Shown: one piece after another, positions 18,407-25,890 of the stretch
Layout: each line of letters opens with the position of its first letter
How positions within the stretch are numbered: position 1 is the stretch's first letter
NCBI GenBank assembly: GCA_902775195.1
Contig: CACYLQ010000006.1
Span: 1 to 33,267, forward strand
From: an uncultured Pseudobutyrivibrio sp.
GTDB taxonomy: Bacteria; Bacillota; Clostridia; Lachnospirales; Lachnospiraceae
Length of the DNA stretch: 33,267 nucleotides
Direction of reading: 5' to 3'
Made by a program: the position numbers and the translations under genes
Notes under the pieces: generated by a model
Seen by the model: the letters and a program-made list of their open reading frames with translations, nothing else
Databases searched by the model: none
What the model was told of the DNA's origin: nothing

Positions 18407-19396
18407 ATGGGTCATACATTAGATTCAATAGCAAAAGAATTAGGGCTTAGCAAGACAACTGTAAGCCGCGCAATATCAGGAAAAGGCCGTATTTCTGAGG
18501 AAACCAGAAAGAAGGTAAACGAATACATCAAGGAAATTAACTACAGACCAAGTGCTGTAGCACGTTCTCTTGCAGCGAATCGCACATATAACGTGGGACT
18601 AGTAGTGCCTGCTGATTCTGCATTAGGAGAAATGCCATATTTCCAGACACTCATGACTGGAGTTTGCGATAGAGCTATGGATTTCGAGTATGATGTGTTA
18701 ATTATTCTTGCAGATAATGACGGTATTGCAGCACTGCGCCATGCTGTTTTAAATAGAAAGATTGATGCAGTTATTGTAAGCCGTTGTGAAAGAGATTCTA
18801 AGGTTATCAATTTCTTAAAGGAATCTGATATTCCATACATAGTTGTAGGAAATCCTATGGATGAAAGTGTTCCTTATGTGGATCACGACAACGAAGGGGC
18901 AGCTACCAGAATGATAGAAACCCTTATAGATTCAGGCATTAAGAGAATGGCACTAATCGGCGGTGGTGAAAATATCAACGTTACCCACAGCAGATTAGCA
19001 GGCTTTAGACAGGGCTTTATTAACAAGGGCCTTAAGGCCGACGAGTCTCTTATTTTCTTAAATATGCATAAAAGTGCCAGAATGGATTCTGTTCTAAAGG
19101 AATCTATTTCTGAAGGGGCAGAGTGTATCGTTTGTATGGATGATATGCTTTGTAATTCTGTCCTTAATTGCTTGCATAATGACGGAATTTCAGTGCCTGA
19201 GGATATCAAGCTATGTTCATTTTATGATTCTAACTTGCTTTCTACATCAAAGCCGTCTATCACAAGTCTTTATTTCGATGCAAAGAAGCTGGGCGGTCAG
19301 TGTCTAGAGATTCTTATGCGTGGCCTTGATGGGGAAAGTATCACAAATGAAATTCTCACAGATTTTAATATTCAGATGCGCGACAGCACAAAATAA
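18407..19396 (+). CDS. LacI/GalR-family transcriptional regulator
   Basis: A DNA-binding regulator of 329 residues. The N-terminal helix-turn-helix is TLDSIAKELGLSKTTVSRAISG with the hinge region NYRPSAVARSLAANRT, followed by a periplasmic-binding-protein-like sugar-sensing domain from about residue 60 (NVGLVVP to the C-terminus). ATG 18407 is preferred to the ATG at 18401 because the AAAAGAGG ribosome site ends at 18400, which leaves no spacing for the earlier start. The next gene is the solute-binding protein of a maltose-type importer, and both promoters carry similar operators, so it very probably controls that importer and itself. The inducer is presumably an oligosaccharide or its breakdown product. 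Confidence 0.93.
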   Translation: MGHTLDSIAKELGLSKTTVSRAISGKGRISEETRKKVNEYIKEINYRPSAVARSLAANRTYNVGLVVPADSALGEMPYFQTLMTGVCDRAMDFEYDVLIILADNDGIAALRHAVLNRKIDAVIVSRCERDSKVINFLKESDIPYIVVGNPMDESVPYVDHDNEGAATRMIETLIDSGIKRMALIGGGENINVTHSRLAGFRQGFINKGLKADESLIFLNMHKSARMDSVLKESISEGAECIVCMDDMLCNSVLNCLHNDGISVPEDIKLCSFYDSNLLSTSKPSITSLYFDAKKLGGQCLEILMRGLDGESITNEILTDFNIQMRDSTK

Positions 19397-19489
19397 TTGC
19401 GCAAACAGATATTTTCCTATTGCGTAATTAGGTGGGGGATGCGTAAAATTAGCCAAAATTTAATGAAAATACTTGTGTATTTTGCTATG

Positions 19490-19518
19490 TTGACGAAAAA
19501 CGGTTATAGAGATAGGAT
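19490..19518 (+). promoter_or_regulatory. Promoter for the sugar importer
   Basis: A -35 box TTGACG (19490-19495) and -10 TAGGAT (19513-19518) are spaced by 17 bases. The operator cluster starts 14 bases downstream, around or just after the expected transcription start, a layout suited to repression by blocking promoter escape. Confidence 0.65.
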
Positions 19519-19531
19519 AATTTATATAGAA

Positions 19532-19555
19532 CAACCGGTTGCACATTTTGCAACC
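19532..19555. promoter_or_regulatory. Composite LacI-type operator before the importer genes
   Basis: CAACCGGTTG (19532-19541) is a perfect 10-bp palindrome. Its right half also belongs to a second palindrome, GGTTGCA (19537-19543) with TGCAACC (19549-19555), separated by 5 bases. Three half-sites therefore form two overlapping dyads. The first dyad matches the site before the regulator gene. Confidence 0.75.
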
Positions 19556-19603
19556 TGGTAGTATAAAAAATTAATGATTTATGGAGTAAATGGAGGAGTA
19601 AAA

Positions 19604-20881
19604 ATGAAGAGAAAGTTAGTTTCAGCGCTTCTTGTTTCAACTATGGTTGCTACAGCATTCGTAGGATGCGGTTCTGCAGCAGAAGAGACAACTGATAGTG
19701 CAGCAACAGAAACAACAGAAGAAGGCGCATCTAGCGACGACGCTATTGCAAACCTTATCGCATCAACAGAAGGCACAGTTAACATTGACCTTTGGTGCTC
19801 AGAAACAGAAGAATACCAGACAGTTATGAAGAAGCTTTGCGATGATTTCGCAGCTCAGTATCCAGATGTTGATTTAAATATCACACTTGGTGCTGTTTCA
19901 GAAGCTGACATGAAGGATAGAGTTTTAGAGGATGTTGAGGCAGCAGCTGATGTATTTGTATTCCCAGATGATCAGCTTGAGGCCCTTGTTAAGGCAGGCG
20001 CTCTTAACGAAGTAGCAGCTCAGTATACATACGACATGAACGAGACAGATACAGCAGCTACAGTTGAGGCTGGACAGTACAATGGTAAGCAGTATGGCTA
20101 TCCATTCACAGCTTCAAACGGATATTTCTTATACTATGATAAGAATCAGCTTTCAGACGAAGATGTAGCATCTTGGGAAGCACTTACAGCTAAGGCTGAG
20201 GAGCTTGGTAAGGAAGTTGGTTGTGAGACAGCAAACGGCTGGTACTTATATGGATTCTTCAAGGGCGCTGGTTGCAACCTTACAGAGAACGAAGATCAGT
20301 CAAACAACTGTGACTGGAACAATGAGACAGGTCTTGCAGCAGCAGAGTCACTACAGAAGATTGCTTCTTCAAAGGCATACAAGAGCTACGGAAACGATGA
20401 TCTTCTTGCAAACCTTAACGATGGCAAGGTTGTAGCTTATGTATCAGGTACATGGAATGTAAATGCATTCTCAGAGGCTTATGGTGATGGCTATGCAGCT
20501 ACAAAGCTTCCTACATTCGAAGTAAATGGCGAAGCTAAGCAGATGGCTTCATACTCAGGATACAAGTTTGTAGGTGTTAACGCATACGCAGAGAACACAG
20601 GTTGGTCAATGCTTCTTGCTGAGTACCTTACAAACGCAACATCTCAGGAAGCTGTTTACGAAGCAACAGGTGAGGGCCCTTCAAACACAGAGGCACTTGC
20701 AAAGGCTTCTTCTCCAGCACTTGATGCTCTTGCAGCACAGTCTGAGTTCGCAGAGCTTCAGAGAGTTGGTGGCAACTACTGGACACCAGCAGAGTCACTT
20801 GGAAAGAACATTCTTGAAGGCAAGGTTAGCCAGAAGGTTCTTGATGATGCAGTAGCAGGTATTACACAGCCAGTTGAATAA
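19604..20881 (+). CDS. Sugar ABC importer, solute-binding lipoprotein (MalE-like)
   Basis: A binding protein of 425 residues anchored outside the membrane. ATG 19604 follows GGAGGAG; an in-frame ATG at 19574 lacks a site. The signal peptide ends at lipobox VGC with Cys22, followed by an acidic Thr/Ala-rich linker and a family 1 (maltose/maltodextrin-type) binding fold beginning INIDLWCSETEEY-like (VNIDLWCSETEEYQTVMKKL). FVFPDDQLEALVKAGALNEV and the aromatic WYLYGFF region fit the MalE group. It delivers oligosaccharides to the two permeases downstream. A strong hairpin after the stop probably makes it more abundant than the permeases. Substrate likely alpha-glucan or other oligosaccharide, not proven. 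Confidence 0.92.
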   Translation: MKRKLVSALLVSTMVATAFVGCGSAAEETTDSAATETTEEGASSDDAIANLIASTEGTVNIDLWCSETEEYQTVMKKLCDDFAAQYPDVDLNITLGAVSEADMKDRVLEDVEAAADVFVFPDDQLEALVKAGALNEVAAQYTYDMNETDTAATVEAGQYNGKQYGYPFTASNGYFLYYDKNQLSDEDVASWEALTAKAEELGKEVGCETANGWYLYGFFKGAGCNLTENEDQSNNCDWNNETGLAAAESLQKIASSKAYKSYGNDDLLANLNDGKVVAYVSGTWNVNAFSEAYGDGYAATKLPTFEVNGEAKQMASYSGYKFVGVNAYAENTGWSMLLAEYLTNATSQEAVYEATGEGPSNTEALAKASSPALDALAAQSEFAELQRVGGNYWTPAESLGKNILEGKVSQKVLDDAVAGITQPVE

Positions 20882-20914
20882 TAAATAAGCCTTCCCCCTT
20901 TGGGAAAAGGTTAA

Positions 20915-20943
20915 GCTTCCCCCCAGAGGGGGGGAAGCCTTTT
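20915..20943 (+). terminator. Intergenic attenuator hairpin between binding protein and permease
   Basis: GCTTCCCCCC (20915-20924) pairs with GGGGGGAAGC (20929-20938), followed by CCTTTTG. It lies between the binding-protein stop and the permease start in one operon, so partial termination or mRNA stabilisation would raise binding protein over permease. A second smaller hairpin (TTCCC with GGGAA, about 20892-20906) lies just upstream. Confidence 0.75.
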
Positions 20944-20960
20944 GTTTGAAGAGGATAAAT

Positions 20961-22373
20961 ATGAAGAAAATAGGCAACTACTTTAAAGACTTTGGTCTTG
21001 CAATAGCTCACGGCGATATCTGGGTGAAGCTATCACTAATCATAATGGGCGCAGGCTACTTTGGTAGAAAGCAGATTATGCGCGGTATTTTAATGACATT
21101 ACTTCAGGTTGGAGTTTTAGCATCAATCTTTGGTGTATTCGCACCTTATATGTCAAAGTTAAACACACTTGGAACTGTTCAGCGTGAAGAGGTGTTTGAC
21201 ATTGTAACTATGAAAAAAACTGTTAATAATTACGACAACTCCCTGTTGATTCTTCTTTATGGAATCATCGGAATCCTTGTAATTATTGCATTTATCGCAT
21301 TATATATTGGAAATATTAAGGCTACATATCGCATCCAGAAGATGCAGGAGAATGGTGAAAAGTTAAATACATTTTTAGATGACCTTACATCCTTCAAAAA
21401 TGAAAGATTTCACATTACACTCCTTACTCTTCCAAGCTTGGGTGTAATTCTTATTAACATCATACCTATTTTATTTATGGTATGTATCGCATTTACGAAC
21501 TATGATGAGAACCATCAGCCACCAACATATCTGTTTACATGGGTTGGTATTAAAAACTTCGTAAATCTATTTACAACAAGCCAGACAATCACATTTGGTT
21601 ATGCATTTGTAAGAGTATTAATTTGGACATTGATTTGGGCTGTTCTTGCAACAGCAACAACCTTCCTTGGTGGTATCTTACTTGCCCAATTTATCAACCA
21701 TGAGGATACAAAATTCAAGGGCATGTGGAGAACACTTTTTGTAATCACAATTGGTATTCCACAGTTCGTTACACTTCTTCTTATCAGTAAGATGTTTGGT
21801 GATAATGGTATCGTAAATACGTTTTGTTCAAATGTAGGAATCCTTGATTTCTTCAAGAATATTGGATTGCTTAATGCGGGAGATTCATTTATCCCATTTT
21901 TATCACGTCCAGGTTGGGCACACGTTACCATTATCCTTGTAAATATTTGGGTTGGTATCCCATATCAGATGCTTGTTGCTACAGGTATTTTGATGAACAT
22001 TCCATCAGACCAGATTGAATCGGCAAAGATTGATGGTGCAAACAAGTTCCAGATTTTCTGGAAGATAACAATGCCTTATGTAATGTTCATTACTGGCCCA
22101 TCACTTATTCAGTCAGTTATCGGTAATATTAATAACTTTAATGTTATTTACTTACTTACATACAATTACAAGACAACAAATATGGCCATGGCTAATTCAC
22201 ATGCCAACGAGGTTGACTTGCTTATCACCTGGTTATTCAGACTTACAAATGAGTACAGTAACTTCAAGATGGCATCAGTAATTGGTATTGTAACATTCGT
22301 AGTTTGTGCAGCCCTTTCACTTCTTACTTTCTCAAGAATGATAGGTGGAGATAAAGAGGGGGTATACAGATAA
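20961..22373 (+). CDS. Sugar ABC importer permease (MalF-like)
   Basis: Inner-membrane permease of 470 residues. ATG 20961 is chosen over the TTG at 20946 because GAAGAGG lies 7 bases ahead. It has an extended N-terminal part with two hydrophobic segments and a cytoplasmic loop (about 60-150), then the core permease domain. The EAA loop that contacts the ATPase is IESAKIDGANKFQIFWKITM (about residues 351-370). It pairs with the MalG-like permease, whose ATG overlaps this stop by one base. No ATPase gene is nearby, so a shared MsmK-type ATPase encoded elsewhere probably powers it. Confidence 0.92.
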   Translation: MKKIGNYFKDFGLAIAHGDIWVKLSLIIMGAGYFGRKQIMRGILMTLLQVGVLASIFGVFAPYMSKLNTLGTVQREEVFDIVTMKKTVNNYDNSLLILLYGIIGILVIIAFIALYIGNIKATYRIQKMQENGEKLNTFLDDLTSFKNERFHITLLTLPSLGVILINIIPILFMVCIAFTNYDENHQPPTYLFTWVGIKNFVNLFTTSQTITFGYAFVRVLIWTLIWAVLATATTFLGGILLAQFINHEDTKFKGMWRTLFVITIGIPQFVTLLLISKMFGDNGIVNTFCSNVGILDFFKNIGLLNAGDSFIPFLSRPGWAHVTIILVNIWVGIPYQMLVATGILMNIPSDQIESAKIDGANKFQIFWKITMPYVMFITGPSLIQSVIGNINNFNVIYLLTYNYKTTNMAMANSHANEVDLLITWLFRLTNEYSNFKMASVIGIVTFVVCAALSLLTFSRMIGGDKEGVYR

Positions 22374-23215
22374 TGAAAAAAACATGGAAAATAGTCGGAA
22401 GACATATTGTTCTTGCAGTACTTGCAATTATTTGGTTGATACCAGTTTTTTGGTTGGTAGTAACAACATTTGGTGTAGAAAAGGGAATTAATACAAATCA
22501 TTTCTTCCCAGAACATTGGACACTTGCAAACTATCATCAGCTTTTCTTTGAGCCAGATGCAGCAGCAAATTTCCCTGCATGGTTTAAGAATTCAATGATT
22601 ATCGGTGTCTTTAGCTGTCTTGTTTCTTCAATATTTGTAATCATGACAGCTTACGCATTTTCATTTATTGAATTTAAGGGTAGAAAGAAGCTTATGAGCT
22701 TTTCTCTCATCCTTGGTATGTTCCCAGGCGTACTTTCAATGATTGCTATGTACTTCATTTTGAAGATGCTTGGACTTACTGATAGTGTAGTAGGACTTAT
22801 TATCCTTTATTCAGGAGCATCAGGACTTGGATACCTGATTTTGAAGGGATTCTTTGATACAATTCCTACTTCACTTCACGAGGCAGCAAAGCTTGAAGGC
22901 GCATCAGAGGCAACAATATTTGCAAAGATTGTAGTACCTCTTTCAAAGCCAATGATTGTTTATACAGTAATCAATTCATTCCTTAATCCTTGGATGGACT
23001 TCGTAATGGTTCGTCTGATGATTAAGTCAAAGAATGCAGCTGACTGGACAATGGCTTTAGGACTTTTCAACTTGCTTCAAAGAGCACTTGTTAACCAGTA
23101 CTTCGCATACTTCTGCTGCGGTGGTTTGATGATTGCGGTACCTATTTCAATCCTATTCATCATCATGCAGAAGTTCTACGTTGAAGGTGTTACAGGTGGT
23201 GCTGTTAAGGGCTAA
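22373..23215 (+). CDS. Sugar ABC importer permease (MalG-like)
   Basis: Second permease of the importer, 280 residues with about six membrane helices. The EAA loop is LHEAAKLEGASEATIFAKIV (about residues 167-186), and the C-terminal end QKFYVEGVTGGAVKG is highly typical of MalG-type proteins. The start overlaps the upstream stop (TAATG), which indicates translational coupling and a one-to-one stoichiometry with the MalF-like protein. Last gene of the operon; a weak AT-rich inverted repeat follows (23231-23238 with 23261-23268). Confidence 0.93.
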   Translation: MKKTWKIVGRHIVLAVLAIIWLIPVFWLVVTTFGVEKGINTNHFFPEHWTLANYHQLFFEPDAAANFPAWFKNSMIIGVFSCLVSSIFVIMTAYAFSFIEFKGRKKLMSFSLILGMFPGVLSMIAMYFILKMLGLTDSVVGLIILYSGASGLGYLILKGFFDTIPTSLHEAAKLEGASEATIFAKIVVPLSKPMIVYTVINSFLNPWMDFVMVRLMIKSKNAADWTMALGLFNLLQRALVNQYFAYFCCGGLMIAVPISILFIIMQKFYVEGVTGGAVKG

Positions 23216-23317
23216 TAATCGCTATTTATGAATCATATGTGAATTGTACCCCACGGAAATATATGATTTACTAATATTTCATAGATTATGCTTACTATAT
23301 ACACAATTATGATGTAA

Positions 23318-23323
23318 TATAAT
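23318..23323 (+). promoter_or_regulatory. Possible -10 box for the DUF1292 gene
   Basis: A perfect TATAAT lies 45 bases before ATG 23368. No convincing -35 hexamer is visible at 16-18 bases, so this is tentative. Confidence 0.35.
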
Positions 23324-23367
23324 TCCATATAACGGGAGAGCTATGAATCCGAAAAGGAGGATCCCAT

Positions 23368-23628
23368 ATGGATAATGAATTTAAAGAGTATATTACATTT
23401 GTGGTTAGCACCAGAGATGGCGACGAAGTAGAAATGGCGGTCATAGATCAATTTGAATTCGAAAATAAAGCATATGTTGCAGCAGCATTAGTTGAAGGCG
23501 ACACAGTTAGCGATGAAGGGTGTTTTATTTATCGAATAAAGGTTGGCGAGGATGACTTCAAGGTTGAGAAAATCACCAATCAGATTGACTATAATAGAGT
23601 CGCAGAAGCATATATGGAAATGATTTAA
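23368..23628 (+). CDS. DUF1292 family protein
   Basis: An acidic 86-residue cytoplasmic protein. The sequence TFVVSTRDGDEVEMAVIDQFEFENKAYVAAAL, a GCFIYRI strand and a terminal DYNRVAEAYMEM helix match the pattern of DUF1292 (YrzB-like) proteins, which are widespread in Firmicutes and of unknown function. ATG 23368 follows AAAAGGAGGA. A ten-codon ORF (23343-23375) with its own GGGAG site spans this ribosome site and could couple translation. A terminator follows at 23634. Confidence 0.75.
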   Translation: MDNEFKEYITFVVSTRDGDEVEMAVIDQFEFENKAYVAAALVEGDTVSDEGCFIYRIKVGEDDFKVEKITNQIDYNRVAEAYMEMI

Positions 23629-23633
23629 TAATC

Positions 23634-23664
23634 AAGGGACTGGTTTATGCCGGTCCCTTTTTTT
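23634..23664 (+). terminator. Intrinsic terminator
   Basis: AAGGGACTGG (23634-23643) pairs with CCGGTCCCTT (23650-23659) with one G-U pair and a TTTATG loop, ending in seven Ts. Confidence 0.93.
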
Positions 23665-23696
23665 GATATAATAATCTCACCTAGAAGGAGGCTTAC

Positions 23697-24371
23697 ATGG
23701 ATTTTGCAAATTTGGATTTTGACAGAAAAAATCGTACAGGATTTCCAGAGGTAATCTTCTGTGAGAGAAAGCCTGACGAGTTTTTGGTGGACATATATAA
23801 AAAGATGTACGAAAGAGATGGTCAGGTTTTTGGTACCAGAGCAACTGAGCATCAGTATGATATCGTTAAGGCAGCCATTCCAGAGGCAACCTATGATAAG
23901 GTTAGCAGGATTTTAAAGGTTGTTTCGCTAGATGCTAAGCTACCAGAGCTTGTAGGTGAAATCGCCGTGGTTACTGCAGGTACAGCTGATATCCCTGTTG
24001 CAGAAGAGGCAGCTCAGACTGCTGAATATTTCGGCAGCAAGGTTAACAGAGTTTTTGATGTTGGCGTTAGCGGCATTCATCGTTTACTTGAAAACGTGGA
24101 TGTTTTGAATCACGCTAACTGCGTGGTGGCAGTAGCAGGAATGGAAGGGGCCCTGGCATCAGTTGTTGGAGGACTTGTAAAGGTTCCTGTTATCGCAGTT
24201 CCTACAAGCGTAGGCTATGGGGCAAACATGGGAGGAATATCCGCACTACTTACAATGATTAATTCTTGTGCAAATGGAATTTCCGTGGTGAATATTGATA
24301 ATGGCTACGGGGCAGGTTATATTGCAACACAGATAAATAGATTGGCGGTAGGAAACAGAAATGAAGAATAA
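23697..24371 (+). CDS. larB: LarB nickel-pincer cofactor carboxylase/hydrolase
   Basis: A 224-residue protein of the AIR-carboxylase (PurE-like) superfamily. LarB carboxylates the pyridinium ring of nicotinate adenine dinucleotide and hydrolyses it, the first step towards the nickel-pincer nucleotide of lactate racemase. Landmarks are GTRATEHQYDIVKAAIPEA, VVTAGTADIPVAEEAAQTAEYFG, FDVGVSGIHRLL, VVAVAGMEGALASVVGGLV and VPTSVGYGANMGGISALL. The N-terminus is a little short compared with typical LarB. ATG 23697 follows AGAAGGAGG. No larC, larE or larA lies in the window, so the rest of the pathway must be elsewhere or absent. The next gene overlaps it by 11 bases. Confidence 0.9.
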   Translation: MDFANLDFDRKNRTGFPEVIFCERKPDEFLVDIYKKMYERDGQVFGTRATEHQYDIVKAAIPEATYDKVSRILKVVSLDAKLPELVGEIAVVTAGTADIPVAEEAAQTAEYFGSKVNRVFDVGVSGIHRLLENVDVLNHANCVVAVAGMEGALASVVGGLVKVPVIAVPTSVGYGANMGGISALLTMINSCANGISVVNIDNGYGAGYIATQINRLAVGNRNEE

Positions 24372-25101
24372 GAAAACCCGAAAGATAATTATAGGCGCGA
24401 TAATCGCTGTCATAGTGGTTGCCATTGTGTGTAAATGTTTTAGTTATGTGAATAACTACTACATGGCAACGGATGAAGCGTGGACATTTATGAATGAGCC
24501 AGCTGAGGGGGTTAAGGTTGAGCATGTAGATAACACAATATTATTTGAACCAGAGAATCCAGTGGCTGGATTTATCTTTTATCCAGGCGGATTGGTAGAG
24601 ACAGAGGCTTACGCACCACTTATGGAGCAGCTTGCAGAGCAGGGAATCTTTGGTGTGATTGTTGAAATGCCACATTACCTGGCCATGTTTGATGCTAATG
24701 GCGCCAGAGGAATTCAGGCAAAATATCCTGAGATTGATAAATGGTACATCGGCGGACACAGCCTTGGTGGAGCAATGGCATCTTTGTATGCAGACAGACA
24801 CCAAAGCGAATACGAAGGATTGATTCTTCTTGCAGCTTATTCTACAAAGGATTTAACAGATGAGCCTTCAGTTGATACTCTTTCCATCAGAGGTTCTGAG
24901 GATGGTGTCCTAAACATGGAAAAGTACGACAAGTGCAAAAAAAATCTTCCATCAGATTTTGAGGAAGTAGTAATAGATGGCGGATGCCACGCATATTTTG
25001 GGGATTACGGAGCACAGTCAGGTGATGGCACACCTACAATCAGCGTGCAGGAACAGACTGAGGCTGCAGTTAATGCCATAATGGATTTCGTTGAGAAATA
25101 A
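24361..25101 (+). CDS. Membrane-anchored alpha/beta hydrolase
   Basis: A 246-residue protein with one N-terminal membrane helix (IIIGAIIAVIVVAIVCKCF, about residues 9-27) and an extracytoplasmic alpha/beta-hydrolase domain. The catalytic triad can be read as Ser134 in GGHSLGGA, Asp181 in RGSEDGVLN and His210 in GGCHAYFGDYG; the last two match the Abhydrolase_5 group. An oxyanion stretch FYPGG precedes. Substrate unknown; esters or peptide-like bonds are possible. The start overlaps the end of larB by 11 bases, so the two are translationally coupled although no metabolic link is obvious. Confidence 0.85.
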   Translation: MKNKKTRKIIIGAIIAVIVVAIVCKCFSYVNNYYMATDEAWTFMNEPAEGVKVEHVDNTILFEPENPVAGFIFYPGGLVETEAYAPLMEQLAEQGIFGVIVEMPHYLAMFDANGARGIQAKYPEIDKWYIGGHSLGGAMASLYADRHQSEYEGLILLAAYSTKDLTDEPSVDTLSIRGSEDGVLNMEKYDKCKKNLPSDFEEVVIDGGCHAYFGDYGAQSGDGTPTISVQEQTEAAVNAIMDFVEK

Positions 25102-25105
25102 TAGA

Positions 25106-25735
25106 TTAATCGTCCTGGCCCACGCCTTGGGTCATCATTCCAGACAATGAAACAAAGCATTGCAGGAAATACCAGCCCCATGAAGGGAATACGGAGATTA
25201 AGCCGATATGAATAGGTCCGTTGGTAAGGAACAGCTGTAGATAATGAACAGCCGCAAATCCACCAATCCAGGCCATGACTATGATAACAATTGAATATTC
25301 GTGTTTAACGGCAAGTAAAGCTGGAATAAGGGCTATTAGAAAAGCGAATAGCACGGAAAAGTATGGATATATCTGAGGTGATATATCCATTTTTTTTGAA
25401 ATAAATTCAATAACGATAGATGAAAGATATATGTAAACAAAATCAAAAACTACCACAAACAGTCCAAGCTTTCTTATAAACCATGAAAGCATCATAAGGG
25501 CAGCGCCAAAAAGAATCTGTAAAAACAGCATCTGCTTTTCATTTAAGTTCAAATCAAAGAATTCGATAAGCTTATGGACATTGGTGAAGCCAACCCAAAA
25601 GCCTAAAACACCAAGCACAAACTTATAAACTGTATATCCGTTAAAACAGATGTATACAGCCACCAAAAAGAGTACAACGTAAATAATGTTATTGTTGATT
25701 TGTAGGTTAGCAACTTTGCTTAAAATGTTTTCCAT
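25106..25735 (-). CDS. Polytopic membrane protein, TMEM198/DUF4203-like
   Basis: A 209-residue protein dominated by about seven hydrophobic helices (IIYVVLFLVAVYICF, FVLGVLGFWVGF, FLQILFGAALMMLSWFI, LFVVVFDFVYIYLSSIVI, YFSVLFAFLIALIPALLAV, YSIVIIVMAWIGGFAAVHYL, and SWGWYFLQCFVSL). The glycine-rich GYTVYKFVLGVLGFWVG near the start resembles the TMEM198/DUF4203 family, whose bacterial role is unknown. It is the only non-transposon gene on the minus strand and converges on the hydrolase gene, with four bases between their ends. The ribosome site ahead of the ATG is poor, so the start is uncertain. Confidence 0.7.
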   Translation of the reverse strand: MENILSKVANLQINNNIIYVVLFLVAVYICFNGYTVYKFVLGVLGFWVGFTNVHKLIEFFDLNLNEKQMLFLQILFGAALMMLSWFIRKLGLFVVVFDFVYIYLSSIVIEFISKKMDISPQIYPYFSVLFAFLIALIPALLAVKHEYSIVIIVMAWIGGFAAVHYLQLFLTNGPIHIGLISVFPSWGWYFLQCFVSLSGMMTQGVGQDD

Positions 25736-25890
25736 GTGTGTAATATAGCATGGTTTTATGGATTAGCTGTGAAATGAGATATGTCAATAAAATTCGCAAC
25801 ATTCTGTGAATAAAAGTGTATTTTGGGACAGAAAGGGTTAAAATATAAATTGTATAAGTGTAGGATTGCCGCACTGGGAGGTTTAGGGAT

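Noticed and set aside
20270..20279. GGTTGCAACC palindrome as a third regulator site
   Set aside because: It is inside the binding-protein coding sequence, has the opposite half-site order to the proposed operators, and is explained by the codons for Gly-Cys-Asn-Leu.
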